NCBI GenBank assembly: GCA_031553565.1
Contig: JAVBLK010000019.1
Coordinates: 1 to 64,000, forward strand
Source of the DNA: JAVBLK01 sp031553565
GTDB lineage: Bacteria; Bacillota; Clostridia; Christensenellales; DUVY01
DNA: 64,000 bases
Reading direction: 5' to 3'
The notes under the pieces are model-generated. The model was not told the DNA's origin. It saw only the letters and a list, made by a program, of their open reading frames with translations, and made no database searches. Positions 7,696 to 18,824 of this stretch are shown piece by piece; within the stretch, counting starts at the first letter, position 1, and every line of letters starts with the position of its first letter. Both the position numbers and the translations under genes were made by a program.

Positions 7696-7736
7696 AAAAC
7701 GGCAGCCGCATAAAAAAAAGCGGCTGCCGTTTTTTT
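7696..7736 (+). terminator. Rho-independent terminator after the carboxypeptidase gene
   Basis: ACGGCAGCCG and CGGCTGCCGT form a stem around an A-rich loop, followed by seven T residues. Located 50 bp after the stop codon. Confidence 0.9.
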
Positions 7737-7808
7737 ACGGAGTTATTTTAAGCACTTTCTAATGCCTGCCGGCTTGATTATTTCCCGCCGTTTAGCTATA
7801 ATATTTAA

Positions 7809-7967
7809 GTAAACGCTGAAAATTTAAGCAAAATTTATAGCGTCGTCTTTTCCGTCTGAAAATGTCTTCTTTTTTTTGCAAATAGTTCTTCTATTTACTA
7901 TAAAAACAAGCCGTTTTCATACTGAAAAATACTTGCTTTAAATCAACCTCATTTATTCAACGTTTAC
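7809..7967. mobile_element. R1 MITE-like repeat, full copy (159 bp)
   Basis: Begins GTAAACGCTGAAAATTTAA and ends TTTATTCAACGTTTAC, flanked by TTAA and TTGA. Exactly the same length as the copy at 27638-27796 and in the same orientation. It fills most of the gap between the carboxypeptidase terminator and lysA. Confidence 0.8.
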
Positions 7968-8045
7968 TTGAGAAAGTATGTTTGTCAGTTTTGCGTTTAT
8001 CAAACAGCTTTTCAATAATCAGCATTTTTTTATACGAGGTAAAAT

Positions 8046-9335
8046 ATGTACTTAAGAAAGGGCTATGAAATCAAGAACGGGCATCTGTACGCCGGCGGCT
8101 GCGATACGGTCGGGTTGGCAAAAGAACACGGCACGCCGCTGTACGTTATGGACGAGGACTATATACGCGGCGTTTGCCGTCAGTACAATTCCGCATTAAA
8201 GGATTACGGGCACGGGATGATATGCTATGCGTCCAAGGCCTTTTCATGCAAGGAGATCTACCGTGTTGCCGGCAGCGAGGGCCTGGGCGCGGACGTTGTC
8301 AGCGGCGGCGAGATATTGACGGCTGCCGCGGCGGGTTTTCCGATGGACAAGGTTTATTTCCACGGCAATAATAAGCAGGACGCGGAGATCGTTTTGGCAA
8401 TAAGGCACGGCGTGCATGCCATCGTTTGCGACAGCCTCTCAGAGATCGAATTCCTGCAAAAGATATGCGAACGCGAAAAAGCGCGTGTAAACGTGCTGGT
8501 GCGGCTGAATCCCGGCATCGAGGCGCATACGCATAATTTTGTTAAGACCGCGACGGCCGACAGCAAGTTCGGCTGTTCGATAAGCGACGGCACAGCGATG
8601 TCTGCGGTCAAAATGATACTGGACGCGCAAAATCTTATCTTTAAAGGCTTTCATTCGCACATAGGCAGCCAGATATTTGAAATCGAGCCTTATGACCTGT
8701 TGATAAAAGCGTTCACCGCGCTTGCTTTAAAGGTAAAGGAAAAGCTTAACGCGGACACGGACGAGTTTAATCTCGGCGGCGGGTTCGGCGTAAAATATAC
8801 TGATGCGGATAAGCCGCTCAGCTATTCCGACAGCATTAAAACACTGTGCCAAAAGGTTGCGGACGCCGTAACCGCAGCGGGACTGAAAAAACCGTTTATC
8901 GTATTCGAGCCGGGGCGCAGTATCGTCGCCGAGGCCGGGCTGACACTGTATACCGTCGGCGCGGTTAAGGATATCAAGGGCATAAAGAAGTATGTTACCG
9001 TGGACGGCGGTATGTTTGAAAACCCGCGCTTTGCCCTGTACAGGGCGCAATACAGCGCGCTGCTTTGCAATAAGGCCGCAGAGCCTGCAGCCGACAAGGT
9101 GACCGTGGCAGGGAAATGCTGCGAAAGCGGCGATATAATAGTGGCGGATACAATGCTGCAAAAGGCGGAGCGCGGCGATATACTTTCTGTGCTGGCAACC
9201 GGCGCGTACAATTTTTCGATGGCGGGGAATTACAACAGGAATCCCGTCCCGAAGGTCGTGATGGTAAAGGACGGCAGGTCACGGCTGATAGTAAGAGGCC
9301 AGACGTATGAGGATATGTCGTCACGCGATATCTGA
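8046..9335 (+). CDS. lysA: Diaminopimelate decarboxylase
   Basis: PLP enzyme that makes L-lysine from meso-diaminopimelate, the last step of lysine synthesis. The 429-residue protein is a fold-type III alanine-racemase-like barrel plus a beta domain. K64 in CYASKAFSC is the expected PLP lysine. HSHIGSQ, NLGGGFG, FEPGRS(I) and the C359-E-S-G-D motif contributed across the dimer are all present, as is GAYNFSMAGNYN near the end. It starts after ACGAGGTAAAAT, a weak ribosome binding site. Single gene; no lysine riboswitch is recognisable in the short leader. Confidence 0.94.
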   Translation: MYLRKGYEIKNGHLYAGGCDTVGLAKEHGTPLYVMDEDYIRGVCRQYNSALKDYGHGMICYASKAFSCKEIYRVAGSEGLGADVVSGGEILTAAAAGFPMDKVYFHGNNKQDAEIVLAIRHGVHAIVCDSLSEIEFLQKICEREKARVNVLVRLNPGIEAHTHNFVKTATADSKFGCSISDGTAMSAVKMILDAQNLIFKGFHSHIGSQIFEIEPYDLLIKAFTALALKVKEKLNADTDEFNLGGGFGVKYTDADKPLSYSDSIKTLCQKVADAVTAAGLKKPFIVFEPGRSIVAEAGLTLYTVGAVKDIKGIKKYVTVDGGMFENPRFALYRAQYSALLCNKAAEPAADKVTVAGKCCESGDIIVADTMLQKAERGDILSVLATGAYNFSMAGNYNRNPVPKVVMVKDGRSRLIVRGQTYEDMSSRDI

Positions 9336-9473
9336 TACTGATCCGCGTTTAAGATTACTAAAACGCTGCTTGGTATGATATTTTCTGCGGCATTTTGCTT
9401 TGTGCCCGGATGCGGAAGAACCATCGCTCCGGCCGTTGTCCGGTCAAAAAAGATACATTTTTGCTCCGACTAT

Positions 9474-9503
9474 TTGTTAAATAATTGTTAAGTGTGATAT
9501 AAT
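9474..9503 (+). promoter_or_regulatory. Promoter upstream of lon
   Basis: TTGTTA (9474-9479), 18-bp spacer, TATAAT (9498-9503). A second TATAAT lies at 9515-9520. An R1 element (9543-9635) now separates this promoter from the lon start. No CIRCE or CtsR-like operator was recognised. Confidence 0.6.
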
Positions 9504-9542
9504 AGCAAGTGTGGTATAATAAATCGATACTTGAATTCATAA

Positions 9543-9635
9543 GTAAACGATGAATAAATGAGGTTAATTTAGAGCAAGTATTTTTCAGACGGAAAAGACG
9601 CCGCTGTAAATTATATCGAATTATTCAGCGTTTAC
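9543..9635. mobile_element. R1 repeat, internally deleted (93 bp), with ATAA duplication
   Basis: Begins GTAAACGATGAATAAATG and ends GAATTATTCAGCGTTTAC. Perfect ATAA direct repeats flank it (9539-9542 and 9636-9639). It lies within the 5' untranslated region of lon. Confidence 0.8.
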
Positions 9636-9651
9636 ATAAGGGAAGCTGAAA

Positions 9652-12012
<2,361 letters not shown>

Positions 12013-12603
12013 ATGTTTCAAATCAAAAATTCCGAATTCATAAGATCTGCCGCGTCGCAAAAGGACTATATAGACGTGACCCTGCCCGTGATCGCCGTCG
12101 CGGGCAAGAGCAACGTGGGCAAATCCTCTTTTATCAACATGATAACGGGCAGCGGCAAGCTGGCCAGGGTCAGCAAGGAGGCGGGGCGCACCCGGCTTAT
12201 AAACCTGTTTTCGATAAACAACGGGGAGTTTATCCTGGCAGACCTTCCCGGCTGGGGCTATTCGGCGGCGGGCAAGGACACGACGGCGGCTTTTTCGGGC
12301 AATATAGAGGAGTTTTTCAAAAAAGCTCCTACCCTTAAGCACGTGATCATGCTGGTCGATATCCGTCACGAGCCGCAGGACAGCGACAAAAAAATGCTGG
12401 CGTTCATGCACTACTATCAGATACCGTTCACCGTCGCCGCGGTAAAATCCGACAAGCTGTCGGGCGCAAAATTAGGCCCGCAGATCGACGCTGTCGCAAG
12501 AGGCCTGATGATAGGCCGCGATAACATAATCCCCGTCTCAAACCTGACAAAAGCGGGTAAGGACCTGATTTTAAAACGTATCGGCGAGGTTTTGCAAGAA
12601 TAG
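12013..12603 (+). CDS. engB: Ribosome-biogenesis GTPase EngB (YsxC/YihA)
   Basis: Essential GTPase needed for late 50S subunit assembly. The 196-residue protein has G1 G31-KSNVGKSS38, a threonine switch region in EAGRTRLIN, G3 DLPGWGYS and G4 VKSDK. Length is typical. It starts at the base after the lon stop codon, an arrangement (lon-ysxC) conserved in Bacillus and many Clostridia. It converges on murI with only seven bases between the stop codons and no visible terminator. Confidence 0.95.
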   Translation: MFQIKNSEFIRSAASQKDYIDVTLPVIAVAGKSNVGKSSFINMITGSGKLARVSKEAGRTRLINLFSINNGEFILADLPGWGYSAAGKDTTAAFSGNIEEFFKKAPTLKHVIMLVDIRHEPQDSDKKMLAFMHYYQIPFTVAAVKSDKLSGAKLGPQIDAVARGLMIGRDNIIPVSNLTKAGKDLILKRIGEVLQE

Positions 12604-12610
12604 CTCATTG

Positions 12611-13399
12611 TCAGCAGTTGTTCAGAATAGCCCAGTAGTCGGACATGGACTGCGAGGCCGTCACTATCAGCAGCTGCCCCGAATGCTTGTTATGATTACA
12701 TAGATCCCTTTCGATAAGGATATTTTTCAGATTGTTCGCCGTACCCAGACATCCGTCAAAGAACGGTATTTCACGCTTTAAAACGTCAAACGCGATTTCT
12801 TCCAGCATTTTCTTTATAAGAATATAGTGCGTGCACCCCAGCACCACCGCGCCGGTCCCGCCGCCCAGACACGGCGCAAAATCCCTTGTTATCTTTTCCC
12901 GTATCACGCTTAGGTCTTTTATATTGCTTTCGACGGCATCCGCCCAATCCGGCTGCGGCACGGTTATGATTTTTGCGCCGGAAATACCCGACATCAGTTT
13001 TTTCAGCTTTTCCTGTGTGGCGGTCGCGGGCGTACACAGCAGCACAATGCTTTTTCCGTCCGCGGCCTTTGCGGCGGGCTTTAACGCCGGTTCCATGCCG
13101 GCTACGGGGAAGGAAAAAGCTTTTCTTGCCGCGTCAGCAGCCGCGCTGGTCGCGGTATTGCAAGCGATCAGCAGCGCCTTCAGCCCGTATGCGGCCATTT
13201 TCTTGACCGCGGCAAGCGTAAGGCTCTGTATTTCGGCCTCGCCGCGCCCGCCGTAGGGCGCGTTCTTTATGTCGGCGTAGTATAAAAAATTTTCGCCCGG
13301 CAAAAGCCTGCGGCATTCGCATAGAACGCTCAGCCCGCCCGCGCCGCTGTCAAACACCCCGATGAATTTATGCCGTTTCGATAAAGCGCAAAGTTCCAT
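12611..13399 (-). CDS. murI: Glutamate racemase
   Basis: Cofactor-independent racemase that supplies D-glutamate for peptidoglycan. About 262 residues from the chosen start. Both catalytic cysteines are in recognisable motifs: IACNTATSAA and VVLGCTHYIL. The substrate-binding FIGVFDSGAGGLSV and YYADIKNAPYG are also present. The frame is open upstream to 13468, but family N-termini begin just before the VFDSG motif, so ATG at 13399 is preferred; no Shine-Dalgarno is seen there. Divergent from the EF-G paralogue. Confidence 0.92.
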   Translation of the reverse strand: MELCALSKRHKFIGVFDSGAGGLSVLCECRRLLPGENFLYYADIKNAPYGGRGEAEIQSLTLAAVKKMAAYGLKALLIACNTATSAAADAARKAFSFPVAGMEPALKPAAKAADGKSIVLLCTPATATQEKLKKLMSGISGAKIITVPQPDWADAVESNIKDLSVIREKITRDFAPCLGGGTGAVVLGCTHYILIKKMLEEIAFDVLKREIPFFDGCLGTANNLKNILIERDLCNHNKHSGQLLIVTASQSMSDYWAILNNC

Positions 13400-13473
13400 A
13401 TAGATATATATGCACAGTACGCAAAAGGATTGCCCGCCCCAAGAGGTTTTTGCCATTCTCATAAGCATTCCGC

Positions 13474-13502
13474 TTGATAAACACTTGAAAATACAGTATA
13501 AT
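13474..13502 (+). promoter_or_regulatory. Promoter of the EF-G paralogue
   Basis: TTGATA (13474-13479), 17-bp spacer, TATAAT (13497-13502). The leader to the ATG at 13637 is about 130 nt, long enough for a regulatory RNA structure, but no known riboswitch was recognised. Confidence 0.65.
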
Positions 13503-13636
13503 GAATGGGTAAATTACACGTGCGGCGTTAAGTCTTTATGCGGCTTTTTGCCCCGTGCGGCGGCTTTCTGTTTTGCGGGCTTACGGGAGGCTTTTTCAGT
13601 GACAGCTTGCGCATTATTTAAAAGGGGACGTATCAC

Positions 13637-15652
13637 ATGGATTTTTTTGCGAAAGACATCAGGAACATCGCCCTTATCGGGCACAGCAACGAGGGCAAGA
13701 CTACCGTTGCCGAGGCAATTCTGTTTAACTGTAAGGCCATCGACAGGATGGGCAGCACCACCGCGGGCAACACCGTCATGGACTTTGACAACGAGGAGAT
13801 CGCGCGCAAGATTTCCGTAAGCCTTGCCATGGCCAGCGCGGTTTGGAAGGACGTCAAGCTGAACATTATCGACGTGCCCGGCTTCTTTGATTTCGAGGGG
13901 GAAATGGCAGAGGCGCTCTCGGCCTGCGACAGCGCGGTCATAATCATGGGCGCATCGGGCGTTTTGACCGTCGGCGCGGAAAAAGCCATTAATTACTGTT
14001 TGGGAAAAAAGATCCCGATGATGATCTTCATCAACCAGATGGACAAAGAAAACGCGGACTACGTTGCCACCGTCGAGGCGTTAAAAGCCAAGTACACCAA
14101 CAAGATCGCGCCTATCCAGATACCTATCATGGATAAGGCCAATAAAATGCAGGGCTATATCAGCCTTATGTCCGGCAATTCATATAATTTCAGCACCACC
14201 GGCAGGGAAGTCATCCCTATGCCGAAAGAATACGAGGGCGACTATAACGCCTTAAAGGAGAAGCTTATCGACGTTGCGGCAAGTAACGACGAGGAGCTTA
14301 TGAATAAGTTTTTCGAGGGCCAGCCTATTTCGCAGGACGAGATCGTGACCGGTGTCAGAAAAGGCATTGCCGCCGGCGACGCTATACCGGTCCTTGCGGG
14401 CAGCGCGCTGCAAAACAAGGGTATCATCAACCTTATCGTACAAATGACGCGCATTATGCCCGCGCCGGAGGTATCAAATGAAAAGCTGTTTTCGTGCCAG
14501 GTTTTCAAGACGATAGCCGATCCGTTCGTAGGCCGCCTCAGCCTGTTCAAGGTCAAGAGCGGCAGTATCAAGAGCGGCACCGTGTTGAATAATGTTTCCC
14601 AGGATAAAACCGAAAAAATCAGCGGCGTGTTTACCATGAAGGGCAAGAAGCAGGAGAACGCGGAAACGCTTTACGCGGGCGATATCGGCGCGTTTGCCAA
14701 GCTGACCAACTGCGCGACCGGCGATACCTTATGCGACCCCGCGTTTAAGACCGCGTATCCCGCGATCGAATTTCCTAAGCCCAATATTTCCCTCTGCATC
14801 ACCAGCAAGAACCAGGGCGAGGAGGACAAGGTTTTCGCAGGGCTTTACCGCTTGCGCGAGGAGGACCCGTCCTTTAACATTATAAAGAATTCCGAGACCG
14901 CCGAAACACTGATCGCCGGAATGGGCGAGGTGCAGCTGGACGTTATCTGTAAAAAGCTGAAGAGTAAATTCAACGTCGAGGCCGTGCTGCAGAGCCCTAA
15001 GATCCCGTACCGCGAAACTATCAAAAAGACAGTTACTGCCGACGGCAAGCATAAAAAACAGAGCGGCGGCCATGGCCAGTACGGCCATTGCGTTGTCAAG
15101 TTCGAGCCGCTGTACGATAAGGATTTCGAGTTCGCCGAGGAAGTGGTCGGCGGCAGCGTGCCTAAGCAGTATATCCCCGCAGTCGAAAAGGGGCTTTTAG
15201 AGTGTATACCGCACGGAGTTTTGGCAAAATATCCGGTGGTCAACCTTAAATGCACATTGCTGGACGGCAGCTATCACGACGTAGACAGCAGTGAAATGGC
15301 GTTCAAGCTGGCGGCGTCGCTTGCCTACAACAAGGGAATGGCCGAGGCCAATCCGGTATTGCTGGAGCCTATCATGTCCGTTGAAATAAGCGTGCCTGAC
15401 AACTATATGGGCGAGATCATGGGCGACCTTAACCGCAGGCGCGGCAGGATATTGGGCATGGACAGCGACGGCAAGGGCGGCCAGATCATTAAGGCCGAGG
15501 CGCCCATGGCCGAAATGTTCCGATATTCCACCGACTTACGCAGTATGACGCAGGGGCGCGGCGGTTTCAATATGGAACTTAACCGTTACGAGGAAGTCCC
15601 GCCGATGCTTAGTGGAGGGATCATAGCAAAGGCCAAGGCCGACAACGCGTAA
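13637..15652 (+). CDS. EF-G-like translational GTPase (paralogue)
   Basis: Five-domain EF-G-type GTPase of 671 residues, slightly shorter than the housekeeping EF-G. P-loop G15-HSNEGKTT differs from the usual AHIDAGKTT. Switch II is DVPGF instead of DTPGH, so the usual catalytic His is replaced by Phe. The switch I RGIT motif is replaced by KISVS. G4 is NQMDKENADY. Domain IV HGQYGHCVVKFEP and the C-terminal GRGGFNMELNRYEEVP are conserved. AAAGGGGA lies upstream of the ATG. It is transcribed alone, not with rpsL-rpsG-tuf, which supports an accessory paralogue of the kind found in many Clostridia, Thermotoga and Mycobacteria. Function could be ribosome recycling or stress adaptation; not resolved. 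Confidence 0.88.
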   Translation: MDFFAKDIRNIALIGHSNEGKTTVAEAILFNCKAIDRMGSTTAGNTVMDFDNEEIARKISVSLAMASAVWKDVKLNIIDVPGFFDFEGEMAEALSACDSAVIIMGASGVLTVGAEKAINYCLGKKIPMMIFINQMDKENADYVATVEALKAKYTNKIAPIQIPIMDKANKMQGYISLMSGNSYNFSTTGREVIPMPKEYEGDYNALKEKLIDVAASNDEELMNKFFEGQPISQDEIVTGVRKGIAAGDAIPVLAGSALQNKGIINLIVQMTRIMPAPEVSNEKLFSCQVFKTIADPFVGRLSLFKVKSGSIKSGTVLNNVSQDKTEKISGVFTMKGKKQENAETLYAGDIGAFAKLTNCATGDTLCDPAFKTAYPAIEFPKPNISLCITSKNQGEEDKVFAGLYRLREEDPSFNIIKNSETAETLIAGMGEVQLDVICKKLKSKFNVEAVLQSPKIPYRETIKKTVTADGKHKKQSGGHGQYGHCVVKFEPLYDKDFEFAEEVVGGSVPKQYIPAVEKGLLECIPHGVLAKYPVVNLKCTLLDGSYHDVDSSEMAFKLAASLAYNKGMAEANPVLLEPIMSVEISVPDNYMGEIMGDLNRRRGRILGMDSDGKGGQIIKAEAPMAEMFRYSTDLRSMTQGRGGFNMELNRYEEVPPMLSGGIIAKAKADNA

Positions 15653-15818
15653 AGATATCTTGAAACCGCGCCGTTTGTTTAAGAACAATGTAAAGGCGCA
15701 TTAATGCTCCTTTATGCGGGCAAGAGAATAAGCGTATGATATTTGACTATGAATTATATACAAGCTGCAAAAGATATTTAAATATCAAAAAATAAAGATC
15801 GTTAAAAAATAGGAAATT

Positions 15819-16739
15819 ATGATTTTAAGTATCTGTGTAAATCCCGCGATCGATTATATCGTCACCGCGGAAACCTTTCGGGCGGGCGCGCTTAACCGCG
15901 TTACCGAAAAACGTATCGTTTGCGGCGGCAAGGGCGTGAATTTCGCGCTTACGGCAAAGCTGTTGGGCGCGGACTGCACCGCAAGCGGCTTTATGGGCAA
16001 GAACGGCGCGGCTTTTTACAAAATGCTGTCGGGACTTTCGATAGGCCATCAATTTATACCGGTTGACGGCGACGTGCGCACCAATATCAAGATCATGCCG
16101 GACGGCGAGGCGGTGACCGAGCTTAACGAAACGGGCTTCGACGTGCCGGTAACGTCGCAAAACGAGCTTATAAAACTGATTTCCGAGCTAAACATCAAGC
16201 TTTTGGTTTGCAGCGGCAGCCTTGCGCCGGGGCTTAAGGACGACTTTTACTACCGGCTGGCAAACGCTGCGGGCAATAACGTAAAGTTCGCATGCGACTG
16301 TGAAAAGAGCGTACTGATCAACTCGCTTATGGCTAACCCTGTGCTTATCAAGCCCAACAAGAGCGAGCTTGAAACAATATTTGCGACCGAGCTGAAAACT
16401 TATGCCGATATAATCAATTCGGCGCGTCTTTTGGTCACTCGCGGCGCGCAGAACGTGCTGGTATCTCTTGGCAAAAACGGCGCGATAATACTTAACGGTA
16501 CGTCCGCGTTTTATGCGCACTACACGCAGAACGCCGAGGTATTGAATCCGTGCGGCTGCGGCGACGCGATGTTCGCCGCCGCCTGCGATATGTACAACAA
16601 GGGCGGCAACCTTGTCGATATGATCACCAGCGGTATCGTTATGGGCACGCTGGCGGTCAGCAGCCGGTCGCTTGCCACAATGGACACGGGCAGGATAAAC
16701 GAAATAAGAAAGAACGTCAAGGTCGAAGCAATAACATAA
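15819..16739 (+). CDS. 1-phosphofructokinase-family sugar kinase (PfkB)
   Basis: PfkB/ribokinase-fold kinase of 306 residues. It has the N-terminal signature [16 protein letters not shown], the phosphosugar-type ETRIN-like segment (VRTNIKIM) followed by ELNETG, and PNKSELE. This pattern is closest to FruK/LacC-type kinases that phosphorylate fructose 1-phosphate or tagatose 6-phosphate. The C-terminal catalytic motif is GCGDAMFAA, with Cys where most members have Ala (GAGD); the catalytic Asp is kept. No PTS genes are nearby. It is 16 bp upstream of purE and may be the first gene of that operon. Substrate is uncertain. Confidence 0.82.
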   Translation: MILSICVNPAIDYIVTAETFRAGALNRVTEKRIVCGGKGVNFALTAKLLGADCTASGFMGKNGAAFYKMLSGLSIGHQFIPVDGDVRTNIKIMPDGEAVTELNETGFDVPVTSQNELIKLISELNIKLLVCSGSLAPGLKDDFYYRLANAAGNNVKFACDCEKSVLINSLMANPVLIKPNKSELETIFATELKTYADIINSARLLVTRGAQNVLVSLGKNGAIILNGTSAFYAHYTQNAEVLNPCGCGDAMFAAACDMYNKGGNLVDMITSGIVMGTLAVSSRSLATMDTGRINEIRKNVKVEAIT

Positions 16740-16755
16740 TAAAAAGGAAGAAAGC

Positions 16756-17244
16756 ATGCCGGAAGCAGCAGTAGTAATGGGCAGCAAGTCTGATTTAGAG
16801 GTTGTAAAGCCTTGTATCGACACGCTCAAAAAATTCGGGATCGAGGTAACCGCGCGCGTGATAAGCGCGCACAGGACGCCGGGCGCCGCGCACGATTTTG
16901 CCGTAAACGCCGTTAAAAACGGTATCGAGGTCATAATCGCGGCAGCCGGCAAGGCCGCGCACTTAGGCGGAGTGCTGGCCGCATATACCACCTTGCCGGT
17001 AATAGGCCTGCCTGTAAAATCATCCACCCTTGACGGGCTGGACAGCCTGCTTTCTATCGTGCAGATGCCCGCGGGGATACCGGTCGCCACCGTCGCGATA
17101 AACGGCGCGGAGAACGCGGGGATACTTGCCGCGCAGATCCTTGGCTTAAAGTACAAGGACATAGCCGCAAAGCTTACCGCGCATAAGGCCGAAATGGCGG
17201 CAAAGATCGGGGCGGACGATATCGCGTTACAGGAAAGCCTTTAA
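16756..17244 (+). CDS. purE: N5-carboxyaminoimidazole ribonucleotide mutase PurE
   Basis: Makes CAIR in purine synthesis. The 162-residue protein has the family motifs [11 protein letters not shown] near the N-terminus, SAHRTPG (about 36-42), [12 protein letters not shown] and [13 protein letters not shown], as in class I enzymes. AAGGAAGAAAGC precedes the ATG. It is the first purine gene of the cluster. No purK is present beside it, which is common in Clostridia. Its TAA stop directly abuts an R1 mini repeat that separates it from purC. Confidence 0.95.
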   Translation: MPEAAVVMGSKSDLEVVKPCIDTLKKFGIEVTARVISAHRTPGAAHDFAVNAVKNGIEVIIAAAGKAAHLGGVLAAYTTLPVIGLPVKSSTLDGLDSLLSIVQMPAGIPVATVAINGAENAGILAAQILGLKYKDIAAKLTAHKAEMAAKIGADDIALQESL

Positions 17245-17285
17245 GTAAACGCTGAGAATTTAAGAATAATTCATTCAGTATTTAC
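17245..17285. mobile_element. R1 mini copy (41 bp) inside the purine operon
   Basis: Begins GTAAACGCTGAGAATTTAA and ends TTCATTCAGTATTTAC, flanked by TTAA and CTAA. It starts on the base after the purE stop codon and lies in the purE-purC spacer. Confidence 0.75.
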
Positions 17286-17332
17286 CTAAAAGAACAGAGT
17301 TTACACATCCCGTACCCAAGGAGAAAACTTTT

Positions 17333-18040
17333 TTGAAAACGGAGAGGCTGCTGATCGAGGGCGGCGCAAAAAAAGTCTGGTCAACTGAAAACAGCGATAT
17401 TGTTGTCCTTGAATTCAAGGATGACGCGGCCGCATATTACGGCCTTAAAAAAGGCGCATTTATCGGCGGGGGAGCCGTAAACAACAAGGTGAGCAATCAC
17501 CTTTTTAAATTTTTGGAAAAGAGCGGTATACCGACGCATTTTCAGGGCGAGCTTACAGATCTGAAAACGGCGGTAAAGAAAGTCAGGATCCTGCCGGCCG
17601 ACGTGATAGTAAGGAACGTTTCGGCGGGCAGCCTTGTAAAACGCCTCGGCATACCAGAGGGTACGCGGCTGAAAAACACCGTTATCGAATTTTTCCACAA
17701 GGGCGGCGCCACCGGCGGCACGCTTATAAACGATTATCACATCATCGCGCTGGAGATCGCAAGCCGCGAGGAGCTGGATAAGATAACGAAATACAGCCTC
17801 CTGATAAACAAACTGCTGTCTGAATACTTGTTGCAGTTTCAGATAGAGCTTATAGACTTCAAGCTGGAATTCGGCAGGTTTGACGGCAGGATGATACTTT
17901 CCGACGAGCTGTCGTTTGATACCTGCAGGTTTTGGGACATTGTGTCCGGCGAGATGCTGGATCAGGACCGGTTCAGGATCGACCGCGGCGGCGCGGAGGA
18001 ACGGAACAGAATGCTTTTGCAAAAGCTCATGGGCGGCTGA
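17333..18040 (+). CDS. purC: SAICAR synthetase PurC
   Basis: Joins aspartate to CAIR with ATP. The 235-residue protein has KKVW at the start of the nucleotide-binding lobe, RNVSAGSLVKRLG, NDYHIIALE and the C-terminal block LIDFKLEFGRFDG... LSDELSFDTCRFWD typical of the family. Translation starts at TTG, with AAGGAG 9 nt upstream. It is followed by 53 bp and then purN; purF and purM, which usually sit here in Clostridia, are absent. Confidence 0.95.
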   Translation: MKTERLLIEGGAKKVWSTENSDIVVLEFKDDAAAYYGLKKGAFIGGGAVNNKVSNHLFKFLEKSGIPTHFQGELTDLKTAVKKVRILPADVIVRNVSAGSLVKRLGIPEGTRLKNTVIEFFHKGGATGGTLINDYHIIALEIASREELDKITKYSLLINKLLSEYLLQFQIELIDFKLEFGRFDGRMILSDELSFDTCRFWDIVSGEMLDQDRFRIDRGGAEERNRMLLQKLMGG

Positions 18041-18093
18041 CGCTTATTGCCGTTTTCTTTTGTGAAGCCCGAAGATACATCAGTAACGATATT

Positions 18094-18732
18094 ATGAAAA
18101 ACAATCAAACGAAAAGAATAGCATTTTTAGTAAGCGGCGGCGGCACCAATATGCAGGCGATCCTCGACGCGGTAAGGCGCAAAAAAATCAATGCGTCGCC
18201 GGTTTTATTGATTGCCAGCAATTACGAATGTTACGCAATAAAGCGCGCCGAAAAAGAGGGTATACCGCATTTTGTGCTCGCTTTAAGCGAATACGCCGAC
18301 AGGGACGCGCGCGATGCTGCCATACTGAAGCTTTTAACGGAATACAAGGTCGATCTGTTGCTGCTGGCGGGTTATTTAGGGATAGTCAGCGGCGGTATCA
18401 TTAAGACTTATGAAAACAGGATAATGAACATACACCCGTCGCTTTTGCCGTCCTTCGGCGGCGCAGGTTTTCATGGTTTGAAGGTGCACGAGGCGGCGCT
18501 GAAACGCGGGGTAAAGGTTACGGGCGCGACGGTGCATTTTGTGAACGGGGTGGTTGACGGCGGCTTGATAATACTGCAAAAGGCCGTCAGCGTGCTGGAC
18601 GGCGACACGCCTCAGCTTTTGCAAAAGCGCGTCATGGAAGAGGCTGAATACGTGATATACCCGCGGGCAGTGCAGCTGTTCTGCGAGGACAGGCTGAATA
18701 TTTTAAACGGCAGGGTCTATATAAAAGAATAA
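18094..18732 (+). CDS. purN: Phosphoribosylglycinamide formyltransferase PurN
   Basis: Transfers a formyl group from 10-formyl-THF to GAR. About 212 residues from ATG 18094; the frame is open further upstream into purC but family N-termini start at RIAFLVSGGGTNMQAIL. Catalytic motifs NIHPSLLPSFGGAGFHG and the Asp in VDGGLII are present. No clear Shine-Dalgarno at 18094, so it may depend on coupling with purC. The stop codon is directly followed by a degenerate R1 repeat. Confidence 0.93.
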   Translation: MKNNQTKRIAFLVSGGGTNMQAILDAVRRKKINASPVLLIASNYECYAIKRAEKEGIPHFVLALSEYADRDARDAAILKLLTEYKVDLLLLAGYLGIVSGGIIKTYENRIMNIHPSLLPSFGGAGFHGLKVHEAALKRGVKVTGATVHFVNGVVDGGLIILQKAVSVLDGDTPQLLQKRVMEEAEYVIYPRAVQLFCEDRLNILNGRVYIKE

Positions 18733-18789
18733 ATTTTCATCCGGAAAAGACGCCGCTGTAAATTATTCTTAAATTTTCAGCGATTCATA
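18733..18789. repeat. R1 repeat, degenerate partial copy
   Basis: Contains the R1 segment GGAAAAGACGCCGCTGTAAA and an eroded right end TTTTCAGCGATTC. It begins on the base after the purN stop codon and lies in the purN-purH spacer. Confidence 0.65.
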
Positions 18790-18824
18790 AACAAAACATT
18801 TTCTTACGAAGGAGATAAATACAC

